This document shows positions 44,113 through 53,160 of a DNA stretch of 64,000 nucleotides, piece by piece (positions within the stretch are counted from its first letter, which is position 1; every line of letters begins with the position of its first letter). The notes below the pieces were generated by a model. That model was not told where the DNA came from. It searched no databases and saw only the letters and a program-made list of their open reading frames with translations. The position numbers and the translations under genes are program-made. The stretch is from the NCBI RefSeq assembly GCF_022829445.1, contig NZ_JAKSXY010000092.1:95190-159189 (forward strand), in the 5' to 3' direction. Source of the DNA: Methylobacterium sp. J-068. GTDB lineage: Bacteria; Pseudomonadota; Alphaproteobacteria; Rhizobiales; Beijerinckiaceae.

Positions 44113-47100
44113 TCACGCATTCGCCTCTTGCGGCAACGGCATGACCGGCTTGGCCGTGACACGGCGCAGCACACGGGCGAGTTGCTCGGCCGAGTACGGC
44201 TTGTGCAGAAGCTCGAAGCCGTGGTCGTCCCCGCTTGCCAGAACGTGGCTGTAGCCCGAGGCCAGCACCACCGGCAGTTCAGGGAGCCTGTCGCGCAGGG
44301 CCCTGGCGAAGGCGACGCCGCCCATTCCCGGCATGACGACGTCCGAAAACACGGCGTCGAAGCCACCCCCATCAGAGCCGATCATCTCCAGGGCCTCTTC
44401 GGCGTTGCTGGCCAGCGCCGTGACATAGCCGAGGTCGTCGAGGATCTGCGTGCAGAAACGGCCGACCTCGATGTTGTCCTCGACCACCAGCACGTGTTGC
44501 CCCGCCCCGACCGGAGCCAGCAGCTGGTTGGGGTCGACCTTCGGCGCATCCGACGGCTCGACCTCGACCTCTGGCAGGTAGAGGGTGAAGGTGGTGCCTA
44601 CGCCGATCTCGCTCTCGACGTCGACGTCGCCGCCCGATTGCTTGGCGAAGCCGAACACCTGGGACAGGCCGAGGCCGGTGCCCTTCCCGACCTCCTTCGT
44701 GGTGAAGAACGGCTCGAAGATTTTCGAAAGCTGGTCCGGCGCTATGCCGGTGCCCTCGTCCGTGACGGAGACCGCCGCGAAGCGGCTCTGCGAGCCGGCG
44801 TGCCCTCGTATCGGAGGCATGGGTACGTTGCAGGACAGACGTAGGGTCAGCTTGCCCACGCCGTCCATGGCGTCACGGGCGTTCACGGCCATGTTGACCA
44901 GCGCCGTTTCGAACTGGCTGAGGTCGGCGCGGATGAAGCACGGACATTCCGGTACGACGGTGGTGACCTGTATCCGCGCACCCGTGACCGTATCGAGCAT
45001 GTCGCTCACGCCGCGCACCCTTGTGCCGACGTCGAACACCTCGGGCTTCAGGGCCTGGCGTCTCGCGAAGGCGAGGAGCTGCCCGGTCAGCTTGGCGGCC
45101 CGGTCGACCGTATCCGAGACGGCGTCGAGATAGCGTTGCTTGCGGGCGTCGGGCAGTTCCGGGCGCCGCAGGAAGTCCACCGACGAGCGGATGATGGTCA
45201 GCAGGTTGTTGAAATCGTGCGCCACGCCGCCTGTGAGCTGTCCGACGGCCTCCATCTTCTGGCTCTGGCGCAGCGCCTCCTCGGCCGTCATCAGTTCGGC
45301 CGTGCGCTCCGAGACCCGCTGCTCCAGCGTCTCGTTCAGTGCCCGCAATTCCGCCGCGGCACGGTCGCGCTCCGCCTCGACGGCGCGCCGCCCATCCACG
45401 TCCAGGAGGACCCCCGGGAAGGTCAGCGGCGTACCGTCCGGCGCGTGCTCGACCCGGCCGTTCGCTTCCAGCCAGTAGTAGTTCCCGTCCGCACGTCGGG
45501 TGCGGTACTGGTGGGCGTAGGCCCCACCGCGCTGGATTACCTCCTCGATGGCCTTCGCCAGGCCGGCTTGGTCGTCGGGATGGACGGTCTCGACGATGCG
45601 GGCGAGCGGGATGCCTTCCCGACCGAGCGCCGGATCAACGCCGAAGGAACGCGCGAACGCCTCGTCGATTGTGAAGCGGTCGCTTGGCAGATCCCAGTGC
45701 CAGGTGCCGATGATCGCGCCGGCGGCCAGGGCGAGTTGGACGCGTTCCGCGTTCTCGCGTGCGAGAGCCTCGCTGGCGCGTAGGCGTTCCTCGGCATCGC
45801 GACGCTCGGTGACGTCGTTGAAGATCAGCGCGATCTGGAGGTCGGCAGCGTTCCCGACCGGGACGGCCCGGACGTCGAACCACCGCCCGAACGCCTTGGC
45901 ATAGTTCTCGAAGTTTTCCGGCACCCTGGTTTTCGCGACACGACCGTAGGTCTCGAACCAGAAGCGCTCCAGGTCCGGGGCGAACTCGGTGACCCACTTG
46001 CCGCGCAAATTGACCCCGGCCTCGCGCTCGAAGGCGGGATTGGCCTCGACGAACAGGTAGTCCACCGGCACGTCGTCGGCGTCGAACTTGACCTGAACGA
46101 TGGCGAAGGCCGCCTGGACGGTGTCTAGGATCGTCCGAAAGCGCTCCTCGCCCTGCCGAAGCGCCTCTTCGGCCCGTCGAAGCTCGGTCTCGTCACGGGC
46201 GATTTTCAGGAATCCGAGTTCCTGGCCGGCAGCGTCGCGCAGGGTCCGCATCGAACCGTTGAGGAAGACGCGACCACCGTCCTTGCGCAGGTGCCAGCGG
46301 ACGTCGGGTGATCGGCCGTCGGCGCGCGCACCGGCGAGTTCCCGGGCCGGTTGTCCGGCCTCGCGATCCTCCGGCGTGAACAGCGTGTCGACGCCCCGAC
46401 CGACAATCTCATCTTCGGCATAACCGAAGATCTCCGCGGCGCCGGCCGACCAACTCGTGACGGTCCGGTCGCCGTCGAGGGTCAGGATGGCGTAGTCGGT
46501 GGCAGCCCCGACGATGAGGCTCAGGCGCTGCTCACGTTCGCGAAGCTCGTCCGTAGCCACCTTCATCTCGGTGACGTCGTTGCCCTCGACGAAAATGCCG
46601 GTCACGACGCCGGCTCGGTCCCGGATCGGTTGATAGATGAAGTCAAGGATGCGTCGCTCGCTCGGCGCGCCGGGCGTGCGCTCCAGCCAGATCTCCATGC
46701 CGCGTCCGACGAACGGCTCGCCCGTGGCGTAGACCCGGTCGAGCAGGTCGAAGAACGGCTGCCCGTCGACGTCGGTGAGTGCCTCGCGGACGGTGAGGCC
46801 GACCACGTCGCGTCCGCCGATCAGGCGTCGGTAGGCGTCGTTGGTGAGCTCGAAGCGATGGTCGGGTTCGCGCAGCACCGCCATAAAGCTCGGAGCTTGC
46901 TCGAACATCTCGTGCAGGCGGTCGCCCTCGGCCTTCAGGGTCAAGTTCAGCCCCTGCAGGCTGCCTTCCAACTCCTTGCGCCGGGTGGTCTCGGTGAGGA
47001 TCGAAATGACCCCGCCGATCCCGTTCGGTGCGGTATCGTCGTCGATGGGACTGAAGCCGTAGGTCCAGTAGGCATCTTCCAAACAGCCGTTGCGCAGGAT

Positions 47101-47445
47101 CGGCACGTGCTGGTCCTCGTACCAGGTGTGGCCGCCGCCGCTGCGGACCCTGTCCACCTCCGTGCCGATGACGGGCCAGATCTCGCCCCAGCTCTCCGCC
47201 GCCGGCCTCCCAAGCGCGGATGGATGCCGCTCCAGACCGGCCGAGGGCACGAATCCATCGTTGTAGAAGAAGATCGCCTCCGCCCCCCAAAAGATATGCA
47301 TGGGGTGGTGGCTGTTCAGCAGAAGCCTGACGGCCGTGCGCAGGCCGGCCGGCCAATTCTCCGGGGGCCCGAGCGAGGTCGTGCTCCAGTCGAACGCGCG
47401 CATCCGCGACGCCATCTCGCCGGAACCATCGAGGAACGTGATCAT
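44113..47445 (-). CDS. Multi-PAS hybrid histidine kinase
   Basis: The 1110-residue soluble protein has an N-terminal PAS-like domain ([30 protein letters not shown], typical of this kinase class). At least four further PAS domains follow ([73 protein letters not shown]). HisKA has His in [17 protein letters not shown]; the HATPase shows DEGTGIA and [11 protein letters not shown]. The C-terminal receiver has phospho-Asp in [11 protein letters not shown]. The kinase and receiver are close paralogues of the LOV kinase at 2374. The start overlaps the stop of the Crp-like regulator by four bases. Confidence 0.93.
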   Translation of the reverse strand: MITFLDGSGEMASRMRAFDWSTTSLGPPENWPAGLRTAVRLLLNSHHPMHIFWGAEAIFFYNDGFVPSAGLERHPSALGRPAAESWGEIWPVIGTEVDRVRSGGGHTWYEDQHVPILRNGCLEDAYWTYGFSPIDDDTAPNGIGGVISILTETTRRKELEGSLQGLNLTLKAEGDRLHEMFEQAPSFMAVLREPDHRFELTNDAYRRLIGGRDVVGLTVREALTDVDGQPFFDLLDRVYATGEPFVGRGMEIWLERTPGAPSERRILDFIYQPIRDRAGVVTGIFVEGNDVTEMKVATDELREREQRLSLIVGAATDYAILTLDGDRTVTSWSAGAAEIFGYAEDEIVGRGVDTLFTPEDREAGQPARELAGARADGRSPDVRWHLRKDGGRVFLNGSMRTLRDAAGQELGFLKIARDETELRRAEEALRQGEERFRTILDTVQAAFAIVQVKFDADDVPVDYLFVEANPAFEREAGVNLRGKWVTEFAPDLERFWFETYGRVAKTRVPENFENYAKAFGRWFDVRAVPVGNAADLQIALIFNDVTERRDAEERLRASEALARENAERVQLALAAGAIIGTWHWDLPSDRFTIDEAFARSFGVDPALGREGIPLARIVETVHPDDQAGLAKAIEEVIQRGGAYAHQYRTRRADGNYYWLEANGRVEHAPDGTPLTFPGVLLDVDGRRAVEAERDRAAAELRALNETLEQRVSERTAELMTAEEALRQSQKMEAVGQLTGGVAHDFNNLLTIIRSSVDFLRRPELPDARKQRYLDAVSDTVDRAAKLTGQLLAFARRQALKPEVFDVGTRVRGVSDMLDTVTGARIQVTTVVPECPCFIRADLSQFETALVNMAVNARDAMDGVGKLTLRLSCNVPMPPIRGHAGSQSRFAAVSVTDEGTGIAPDQLSKIFEPFFTTKEVGKGTGLGLSQVFGFAKQSGGDVDVESEIGVGTTFTLYLPEVEVEPSDAPKVDPNQLLAPVGAGQHVLVVEDNIEVGRFCTQILDDLGYVTALASNAEEALEMIGSDGGGFDAVFSDVVMPGMGGVAFARALRDRLPELPVVLASGYSHVLASGDDHGFELLHKPYSAEQLARVLRRVTAKPVMPLPQEANA

Positions 47446-48266
47446 GGGGCCGCTTCCCGGACTTTCGGAAGGATGGCCTCGGGCCGTGGCCTCGGCGGCG
47501 TACCGGGTTCCGTGGTCTCGATGGCGGTGAACTTTCCGTCCGGCGCATAGGTGGCACCCAACACGGTTCTGAAGTGGCGGCGCACCCGGGAATGGCAGTC
47601 GCAGCAGGCGGCTTCCGTCCGTGCCCTATCGAGCATGTGGATGCGGCCGTGTCCGAGATGGATCAGGCCCTGGCGCTGAAGGTTGGCGAGCACCCCGGTC
47701 ATGTGGGAGCGTCCGACCCCGAGCATGTTGCCCAGTACGGCTTGGGTGACCGGCAGGTCGTCGGTTCCGAGCCGATCCTGCAGGCCTAGAAGCCAGCGCA
47801 GGACGCGCTGCCCGATGGGATGGCCGGCGTTGCAGGCGACCGATTGCAGGACTTGGGCGAGCATGCAGTCGGCGTAGCGCACGAATAGGTCGTTCAGCGT
47901 CGGCGATGCCTTCTTGGCCTCCCGGAGGCGGTCGGCGTCCATTCGAAGCGCGGAGCCCTCCACCAGGACCACGCATCGGCTGAAGGCTGGCAGGTATCCC
48001 TGGCTGACTACCCCGCCAATGGCGCCCTCGTGCCCAACCGTGGCCGTCTCGACGGTTCGGTCGCTGCACAGGGGGACCACAAGGGTCGCCACGGTTCGGT
48101 TGAGGGGGAATGTGACGTGCGAGACGTCGTCATCGACCTGAAAAAGCGTGTCACCGCGCGGATGGTCGCGGCGCACGACATGAGGCTCCAACAAAGCCGC
48201 GTCCCGAGGGTCGAGAGCGGAAAGCAGGAGATTGCCTTCGAATGGATTGGAAGGATGGCTCGACAT
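47442..48266 (-). CDS. Crp/Fnr-family transcriptional regulator
   Basis: The 274-residue protein has a cyclic-nucleotide-binding-like domain (about 12-130; RGDTLFQVDDDVSHVTFPLNRTVATLVVPL, AIGGVVSQGYLPAFSRC) and a winged helix-turn-helix (TQAVLGNMLGVGRSHMTGVLANLQRQGLI). Past this an unusual tail of about 70 residues has Cys-x-Cys pairs (AACCDCHSRVRRHF) that could bind metal or iron-sulfur; the usual Fnr N-terminal cysteine cluster is absent. It is coupled by ATGA overlap to the downstream hybrid kinase, so regulator and kinase are made together. A possible sigma-70 promoter lies upstream. Confidence 0.9.
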   Translation of the reverse strand: MSSHPSNPFEGNLLLSALDPRDAALLEPHVVRRDHPRGDTLFQVDDDVSHVTFPLNRTVATLVVPLCSDRTVETATVGHEGAIGGVVSQGYLPAFSRCVVLVEGSALRMDADRLREAKKASPTLNDLFVRYADCMLAQVLQSVACNAGHPIGQRVLRWLLGLQDRLGTDDLPVTQAVLGNMLGVGRSHMTGVLANLQRQGLIHLGHGRIHMLDRARTEAACCDCHSRVRRHFRTVLGATYAPDGKFTAIETTEPGTPPRPRPEAILPKVREAAP

Positions 48267-48324
48267 GGAATGAGAATTTCGCGGCCGGTGGAACGGCCAC
48301 CGTGGTCGCCGTATGGCATGAGCG

Positions 48325-48353
48325 ATTATCTGCCACAATCGAGCCTTTGTCGT
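48325..48353 (-). promoter_or_regulatory. Possible sigma-70 promoter of crp-like gene
   Basis: On the minus strand ACGACA, a 17-base spacer and GATAAT lie 59 bases before the start codon. The -10 matches TATAAT in five of six bases; the -35 only in four. Three spaced copies of (T/A)TTGTC (48346, 48356, 48364 on the plus strand) overlap the -35 and lie just upstream of it. They could be binding sites. Not proven. Confidence 0.35.
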
Positions 48354-48444
48354 TTTTTGTCATATTGTCGTGAGCCGTCGCGCAAAGCCTGCGTCGCAGA
48401 TGGCGGACGTGCCCGGCCAAGACGTCCGCCACCGGCCAGGATGC

Positions 48445-49458
48445 CTATTTCTGGCTCGGAAGCGGAAGGGTGACGGTCACGCTCAATCCGTCCGGCTCGA
48501 ATGAGGTCTCGACCGTCGCGCCTACCTGAAGCCTGAGCACGCGGTTGAGAAGCTGGGAGCCGAAGCCCTCGCGCGCCGGCGGGGCGACGGGCGAACCGCC
48601 CCGCTCGTGCCAGGTCCAGAGTAGGGCTTGGCCATCCGGGACGTCCTGAAGCGACCAGCGGACTTCCAGCCGGCCTGACGGGTGGCCCAACGCACCATGC
48701 CGGATCGCGTTGGTAGCCAACTCGTGCAGCGCCATGCCCATCGGAACCGCCTGCTCGGAAATCAACCTGACCCTCGGGCCGTCGAGTGTCACGCGCTGGC
48801 GTCCCGGCTCGTCGTAGGCCTCCAACTCGGTCCGCAGGAGTCCCTCGAAGGTGACAACCTGGCCGGCGTCCTCGGTGATGAGGGCATGCGTCTTGGCGAG
48901 CGAGGCGATCCGGTTGGTGAAGGCTTGGCGGAACTCGGCCAGGCCGCCGGTCGAGCGCAGGCTCGCGTTGAGGATGGCCTGGACGGTAGCCAGCGTGTTC
49001 TTCACACGATGGTGGAGTTCCCGGACCATCAGGGCCTGGCGGTCCTCCGCGGCCCGGCGGTCGGTGATGTCCCGCTGGGCGGAGACCCAACGCGTGATGC
49101 GCCCGTCGTCGTCGCGCAACGGGGTGATCAGCCACTCGACGACATAGGTCGTGCCATCCTTGCGGTAGTTGAGTGCCTCGCCCTGGAACGCCTCGCCGGC
49201 GAGGAAGGCGGCCCGCATCCGGTCGAGTACGGCCCGGTCGGTCAGGGGGCCCTGCAGGAGGCGCGGGGAGCGGCCCAGGACCTCGTCGGCCGCGTAGCCG
49301 GTCATCCGGGTGAAGGCGGCATTGGCGTACTCGATGGTGGGTCCCGGCTCGTCAAGCACGGCCGAGGTGATGATGATGGCCTCGCCGGTCGCCTCGACCG
49401 CGGCAAGGAGCACGTCCGGATCGGGCCGGCCACGCCTTGCCTCCTCGTCCTCAAACAC
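48445..49458 (-). CDS. LOV-like PAS domain HWE histidine kinase lacking photoactive Cys
   Basis: The 337-residue protein has an N-terminal PAS of LOV family (about 16-135). Where LOV photoreceptors have [10 protein letters not shown] this has GRSPRLLQGPLTD, so Pro65 stands at the photoadduct Cys. NYRKDGTTYVVEW keeps only part of the flavin-contact motif. An HWE kinase follows: LHHRVKNTLATVQAIL with His150, HELATNAIRHGALG, and WHERGGSP before GFGSQLL. Compact LOV-HWE kinases of this size are usually light sensors. This one either binds flavin without an adduct (redox sensing) or another ligand. Monocistronic. Confidence 0.9.
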   Translation of the reverse strand: MFEDEEARRGRPDPDVLLAAVEATGEAIIITSAVLDEPGPTIEYANAAFTRMTGYAADEVLGRSPRLLQGPLTDRAVLDRMRAAFLAGEAFQGEALNYRKDGTTYVVEWLITPLRDDDGRITRWVSAQRDITDRRAAEDRQALMVRELHHRVKNTLATVQAILNASLRSTGGLAEFRQAFTNRIASLAKTHALITEDAGQVVTFEGLLRTELEAYDEPGRQRVTLDGPRVRLISEQAVPMGMALHELATNAIRHGALGHPSGRLEVRWSLQDVPDGQALLWTWHERGGSPVAPPAREGFGSQLLNRVLRLQVGATVETSFEPDGLSVTVTLPLPSQK

Positions 49459-49919
49459 GGTCGCCTCCGGTCCCGGCCGCTCGCGTCAGGCCTGGACGGG
49501 CAACCGGCGGACCAAACATCGGTTGCCGACTTTCCGGGGGATGAAGGTGCGGGTTGCGGTCGCGTCCCGTTACCGGGCGCTCGACGGGCTACCACCCGAT
49601 ATCACTCGCCACCGGCCTCATGTGGGACGTCGTTCCTGAGTGCCGCGAGGTTGCCGCGAACTTCCATGCCCCTGATGCGGTGGTGAAGGCTGAGGTTCAT
49701 CATACCTTCTGCGGAGGCATGGTGCCCGTCGCACCTGAGGATCTCTGAGATCCTCGCCAACTCACGCGCGAAGGCCTCATGGCCGACGGCACCGCGTGCG
49801 AGACGGTCCAGCTCGAAAAAAGCTCCCGCCTGGGCGCCCGTGACGCCCCTCGCTGCCGTGCCGCGGCGGAACTTGGATCTCCGGAAGTCACGCTAATTCG
49901 AAAAATTGAAAAGCGGGCC
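49459..49919. other. Intergenic region with a palindrome
   Basis: No supported gene. It holds a near-perfect palindrome at 49737-49755 (GAGGATCTC, one base, GAGATCCTC). The palindrome overlaps the stop of a 42-codon frame opening at 49620, which is too short and without a ribosome site to call. An A-rich stretch lies just before the CsbD stop (49899-49913). Confidence 0.5.
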
Positions 49920-50249
49920 TCAAAGCTTGGCGACGAGGAGCCCCAGGCCGAACCCGACGAGGCCTGCCACGACGAGGGAGGCATGCGGCCACTCGGTCGA
50001 GCGCTCGTGGACGTCGTGCAACTGCCGCTTGCCGTGGTCGTAGGCGTCCTCGGCATAGTCGGAGACCTCGTCGGCGACGTGCCGGGCCGCGTCCTTGGCC
50101 TGCCCGTAGAGGTTCTCGGCCGAGCCCTGGGCCTCGTGGAGGCGCCCCTTGACCGAGTCGTCATGCGACCCGACCAGGTCTCCGATGGCGCCCTGCGCCT
50201 TGCCGGCGAGATCCTTCGCGGCGCCCGTGATGCGGTGCGTGTCGACCAT
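49920..50249 (-). CDS. CsbD-family stress protein
   Basis: The 109-residue protein has one CsbD domain (THRITGAAKDLAGKAQGAIGD, SVKGRLHEAQGSAENLYGQAKDAARHV) and a C-terminal hydrophobic helix (ASLVVAGLVGFGLGLLVAKL). It is the third CsbD gene in the window, but less like the other two than they are to each other, so it is an older copy. GGAGGA lies upstream of the ATG. Confidence 0.92.
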   Translation of the reverse strand: MVDTHRITGAAKDLAGKAQGAIGDLVGSHDDSVKGRLHEAQGSAENLYGQAKDAARHVADEVSDYAEDAYDHGKRQLHDVHERSTEWPHASLVVAGLVGFGLGLLVAKL

Positions 50250-50553
50250 GATCGTCCTCCAGCTCGGCTCGGATGGGTTGTGCGACGGCCCGCGAGATCC
50301 TTGGCGGCAGCGACTTGACGCATTGCAGACCTGGTATCGCGATGCGTCGGCAGCGGATCAAAAACGATTCGTGTGCAACCTTGTTCCGGCCAAGCTCATG
50401 GTTTCCGGGACATGTGCACTATGACCCCGGTCGGACCGACCGGATATCGATGGGCTCCGTCGTGACGTTCTGAATACTGGGTTCGATGGATCAATGACTT
50501 GAAGCCGGCTCGCCGGCATCCGATTTGTCGAGCGGCGATAGATGGAGGAAGTC

Positions 50554-50805
50554 ATGGCCAAATCACCCAAGCGCGAGGTCTTCCACTCGACACCCAAGAA
50601 GGACGGCAATGGTTGGGTCGTCCAGCAAGGAGGCGAGGTGGTTTCGAACCATCGCAAGCAGGCCACCGCCGAACGTGCCGCGGTGAAGGCCGGCCATGCG
50701 GCGCAGGATGCCGGCGGCCTTGGGCAGGCCGTCCTGCATAAGAGCGATGGTACGATCCGTGAGGAGCGAACCTACGGGGCGGATCCCAAGAAGTCGCCCG
50801 GTTGA
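50554..50805 (+). CDS. DUF2188-family small protein
   Basis: The 83-residue soluble protein has the family pattern: HSTPKKDGNGWVVQQGGEVVSNHRKQATAERAAVKAG, then LHKSDGTIREERTYGADPKKSPG. DUF2188 proteins are predicted to form a small alpha/beta fold related to double-stranded RNA-binding folds; the function is unknown. ATG 50554 is preceded by GGAGG. It is the last gene before the probable mobile element. Confidence 0.88.
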   Translation: MAKSPKREVFHSTPKKDGNGWVVQQGGEVVSNHRKQATAERAAVKAGHAAQDAGGLGQAVLHKSDGTIREERTYGADPKKSPG

Positions 50806-50901
50806 GTTAGCTCTCGGGGAACAGGCGCCACTTGGGTCGGACCTCGACCGTTTCTTCATCGCTTCCGCCGAAGATGCCGCCGTTAATTCTAGGTGGCGGG
50901 C

Positions 50902-51207
50902 ATGGTCGGGCGGAACGAGGTCTGGAACGCGGCCGCGAGGATACGGGCGAGGCCGCCCGGGCAGGACGGCTGGAAGGAGCGTGTTTCCGTTCGGTCGGTG
51001 AGGAAGGAACTCGGGAAGGGGTCCTTCAGCGACATCGCCCGGCCGCTCTTCAATTGGAAGCGGGTCGAGAAATACCAGCCAATCATCGAGGAGGCTGCGC
51101 TGCCGGATGCGTTCGCGACCCGGCTGGCGACGCTTGGGCGGGAGATGCTGGAGCAGGCTCGGATCGAGGTGACCAGGGAGCGGCTGGCTGAGTACGCCGC
51201 CCGCTAG
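50902..51207 (+). CDS. KfrA-like DNA-binding N-terminal domain, cut short by amber codon
   Basis: The 101-residue ORF has the N-terminal winged-helix of the KfrA plasmid-replication-region family: GRNEVWNAAARIRARPPGQDGWKE, SVRSVRKELGKGSFSDIARPLFNWK. It then enters a coiled coil (LATLGREMLEQARIEVTRERLAEYAAR) and stops at TAG (51205-51207). The next codons continue the same heptad pattern in the same frame for 13 codons up to TTG 51247, so the gene was probably once joined with 51247-52014. KfrA proteins bind DNA and aid plasmid segregation or regulate replication genes. AGGTGG precedes the ATG. Confidence 0.75.
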   Translation: MVGRNEVWNAAARIRARPPGQDGWKERVSVRSVRKELGKGSFSDIARPLFNWKRVEKYQPIIEEAALPDAFATRLATLGREMLEQARIEVTRERLAEYAAR

Positions 51208-51246
51208 GATGGTGCCGCCCGGGAGCGATCCACGCTCGAAGAGGCC

Positions 51247-52014
51247 TTGGATAGGGTCGAGGAGCTAGAGGAGGAGGTGGCGGCGCTGCGACTTCAGGTC
51301 GACCGGTCGCGCCCCGGCGGCGAGACGTCGCCTGATACTCGCCCGGTCCTTCCCGAGCCGCCGGTGGCGTCCGATCCGGATGCCCCCGACCTGGCCGGGT
51401 TCGTCGAGACCCTGATGGGCAGGAAGCGGGCCCGGGATGCCGACGCGTTTTGGCAGGACGTGCGGGATGCGGTCGAGGCGTCGATGCGCAGGAAAGGTCC
51501 CATGGCCATCGACGGGCTCTTTCGGGCGCTGCCGGACCGCCTGAAGGCGCGCGGCGCGGAGGTCGGGCTACCGCTGACGCCGGCATGGTTGCGCTACCAC
51601 CTCCTTCGGCTGTCGGAGGCGGTCGAGGGGGTGGCGGAGATCGAGGGGAGGTTCAGCCTCGCACCGGTCGCTCCGGCGGTCGACGAGGCGGCGGGCATAC
51701 AGGAGTCCGCCGAGGCCGACCTCCTGGGCAAGCGCCCCTTCTGGCGCATGTTCGTCCTGAGCGTGCACCAGATCCTGGTGGAACACGGCCCGTTGCCGGT
51801 CGAGGATATCCTGGCGAGGATGCCGTCCCAACTGGTCCTCGAAACGAGGCGTTTCCAGAAGATCATGCCCGGCCGGCTGCGTTACAAGCTTCGGGTCCGC
51901 ATCGACGAGCACCGGCCGTTTGAGGAGCTGGCCGACGGCAGGTTCGCCGCCCTGACCGGCGAGGTGCCTTGGGATGGTGAAGTCCCGTTGTTGCAGATGG
52001 CGCGGACCGGGTAG
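51247..52014 (+). CDS. C-terminal half of split KfrA-like protein
   Basis: The 255-residue ORF is in the same frame as the KfrA-like ORF, just past its amber stop. It begins at a TTG within a coiled coil (DRVEELEEEVAALRLQVDRSR). After a Pro-rich linker come two related alpha-helical regions of winged-helix character (about 70-130, KGPMAIDGLFRALPDRLKARG; about 165-230, HGPLPVEDILARMPSQLVLETRRF). I do not recognise a family for this part. It may be made by readthrough, by internal initiation at TTG (AGAGG only two bases before), or be dead. Confidence 0.55.
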   Translation: MDRVEELEEEVAALRLQVDRSRPGGETSPDTRPVLPEPPVASDPDAPDLAGFVETLMGRKRARDADAFWQDVRDAVEASMRRKGPMAIDGLFRALPDRLKARGAEVGLPLTPAWLRYHLLRLSEAVEGVAEIEGRFSLAPVAPAVDEAAGIQESAEADLLGKRPFWRMFVLSVHQILVEHGPLPVEDILARMPSQLVLETRRFQKIMPGRLRYKLRVRIDEHRPFEELADGRFAALTGEVPWDGEVPLLQMARTG

Positions 52015-52047
52015 CCTCGGGTCTCGGTCTGGACGGGAGACGATTCG

Positions 52048-52404
52048 GTGACCCCAGGTGAGATCAAGGCGAGGGTCCAGGGCGCCTACTTGAAGGCGCT
52101 GGAGGACCGGTTCCGGCAGATGCAGCGCGGCTCGAACATCGACGACCTGTTCCGGAACGTGAAGCTGTATGGCCGGGATGCCGGGACCGACTTCGTCGAG
52201 ACGAACCTTGGCCGGATCGTTCAGGAGGCCGTCGACCGGGCCGAGTGCAAGGAAGCCTCTCTGGAGATGACCACCTATGGCTTCGGCAAGGGCGCACTCG
52301 CTGGCATGGAGCAGGCACTGCGGGACGCGACGGGCCTGAAAGTCGAGATGTACGGAACCACCCTCCGGCTAATCTGGGCCGAGGCGAGCCCTGGCCTGAT
52401 CTAG
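52048..52404 (+). CDS. Hypothetical protein
   Basis: The 118-residue ORF starts at GTG with GGGAG upstream. N-terminal amphipathic helices (EIKARVQGAYLKALEDRFRQMQRGSN) are followed by an alpha/beta part (DAGTDFVETNLGRIVQEAVDRAE, GFGKGALAGMEQALRDATGLKVEMYGTTLRLIWAE). No family recognised. It lies 33 bases after the split KfrA-like gene, possibly in the same transcript, and converges with the TIR gene. Confidence 0.65.
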   Translation: MTPGEIKARVQGAYLKALEDRFRQMQRGSNIDDLFRNVKLYGRDAGTDFVETNLGRIVQEAVDRAECKEASLEMTTYGFGKGALAGMEQALRDATGLKVEMYGTTLRLIWAEASPGLI

Positions 52405-52411
52405 GGACCGA

Positions 52412-53143
52412 TCAAGGCTTCCTGCGCCCGGCCCGAGGTTTCGCAGCGGGCGGGCGAGCGGTGCGGGCGCCCGCGATGACGGTCTTCGGCGAGCGGGGCG
52501 ATTGCGGCTTGATCGCCGACTTGGAGACTGCCTTCGGTCCGGCCGGCCGCTTCCTGGCCGGCGACGTGATCGCCTTCGAGGCGAGCTCTTTCCGGACGGT
52601 CGCGACGACGCGCCGGATGCCCTGGGCGACGTTGAGGTAGGCATCGTCGGCGCTGCGCCAGCGGGTCGCCTTCTTGCCGTCTTCTGGCAGGAGCTTGAAG
52701 CCCGCGGCGGAGGTCGATTTCCAGTCGCAGGGCCGCACGACGACCGCGACGACCTGCATGGTCCTGTTGGCGCGCCGGTTCATGGCGCGCCGGTATTCGA
52801 TTTTCCAGCAGTAATTGCTGGCGAGGTAATCGGGGCTGAGCAGGCCCACGAAAACGTGGGCGTTCCGGAGCGCGCGGGAGATTTCCGTGTCGAGCTTGTC
52901 GCCGGCGTTGAGGTCACCGTCGAACCAGGTCGTGACGCCGTCGCGCTTGAGTGGCGCCAGATGGGTTTCGAGGCGGGCGCGGGCGTCCGCATCGCGATGC
53001 GAGTAGGACACGAAGACGCGAACCTCGGGCTTTTCCGACGTCGCCTTCGGCGGGAAGGCGGCCTTCGGCGTCGGTCGCGACGCGGCGGCTGCCTTGGGAG
53101 GGGCGACGGACTTCTTGATTGGGTTGAGGGCGCGGGCGCGCAT
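52412..53143 (-). CDS. TIR-domain protein with basic tails
   Basis: The 243-residue protein has a basic Ala/Pro/Lys lead (1-40), a TIR domain (about 41-185) and a Lys/Arg/Pro/Ala tail (186-243, AITSPARKRPAGPK and PPAAKPRAGRRKP). The TIR shows VFVSYSHRDAD, GVTTWFDGDL, ISRALRNAHVFVGLLSPDYLASNYC and Glu116 in CWKIEYRRA, the position of the NAD-cleaving glutamate in bacterial TIR effectors. Two Lys/Arg-rich ends resemble histone H1-like tails, suggesting nucleic-acid binding. The ATG at 53143 is chosen over TTG 53170 because the latter overlaps the upstream small gene. Anti-phage effector is a reasonable guess; unproven. Confidence 0.82.
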   Translation of the reverse strand: MRARALNPIKKSVAPPKAAAASRPTPKAAFPPKATSEKPEVRVFVSYSHRDADARARLETHLAPLKRDGVTTWFDGDLNAGDKLDTEISRALRNAHVFVGLLSPDYLASNYCWKIEYRRAMNRRANRTMQVVAVVVRPCDWKSTSAAGFKLLPEDGKKATRWRSADDAYLNVAQGIRRVVATVRKELASKAITSPARKRPAGPKAVSKSAIKPQSPRSPKTVIAGARTARPPAAKPRAGRRKP

Positions 53144-53160
53144 GGAAGCCCCCGTCGTGA

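Noticed and set aside
49554..49748. Short plus-strand ORF in the 49.5-49.9 kb gap
   Set aside because: No ribosome site, no known family, short; kept only as a note in the intergenic entry.
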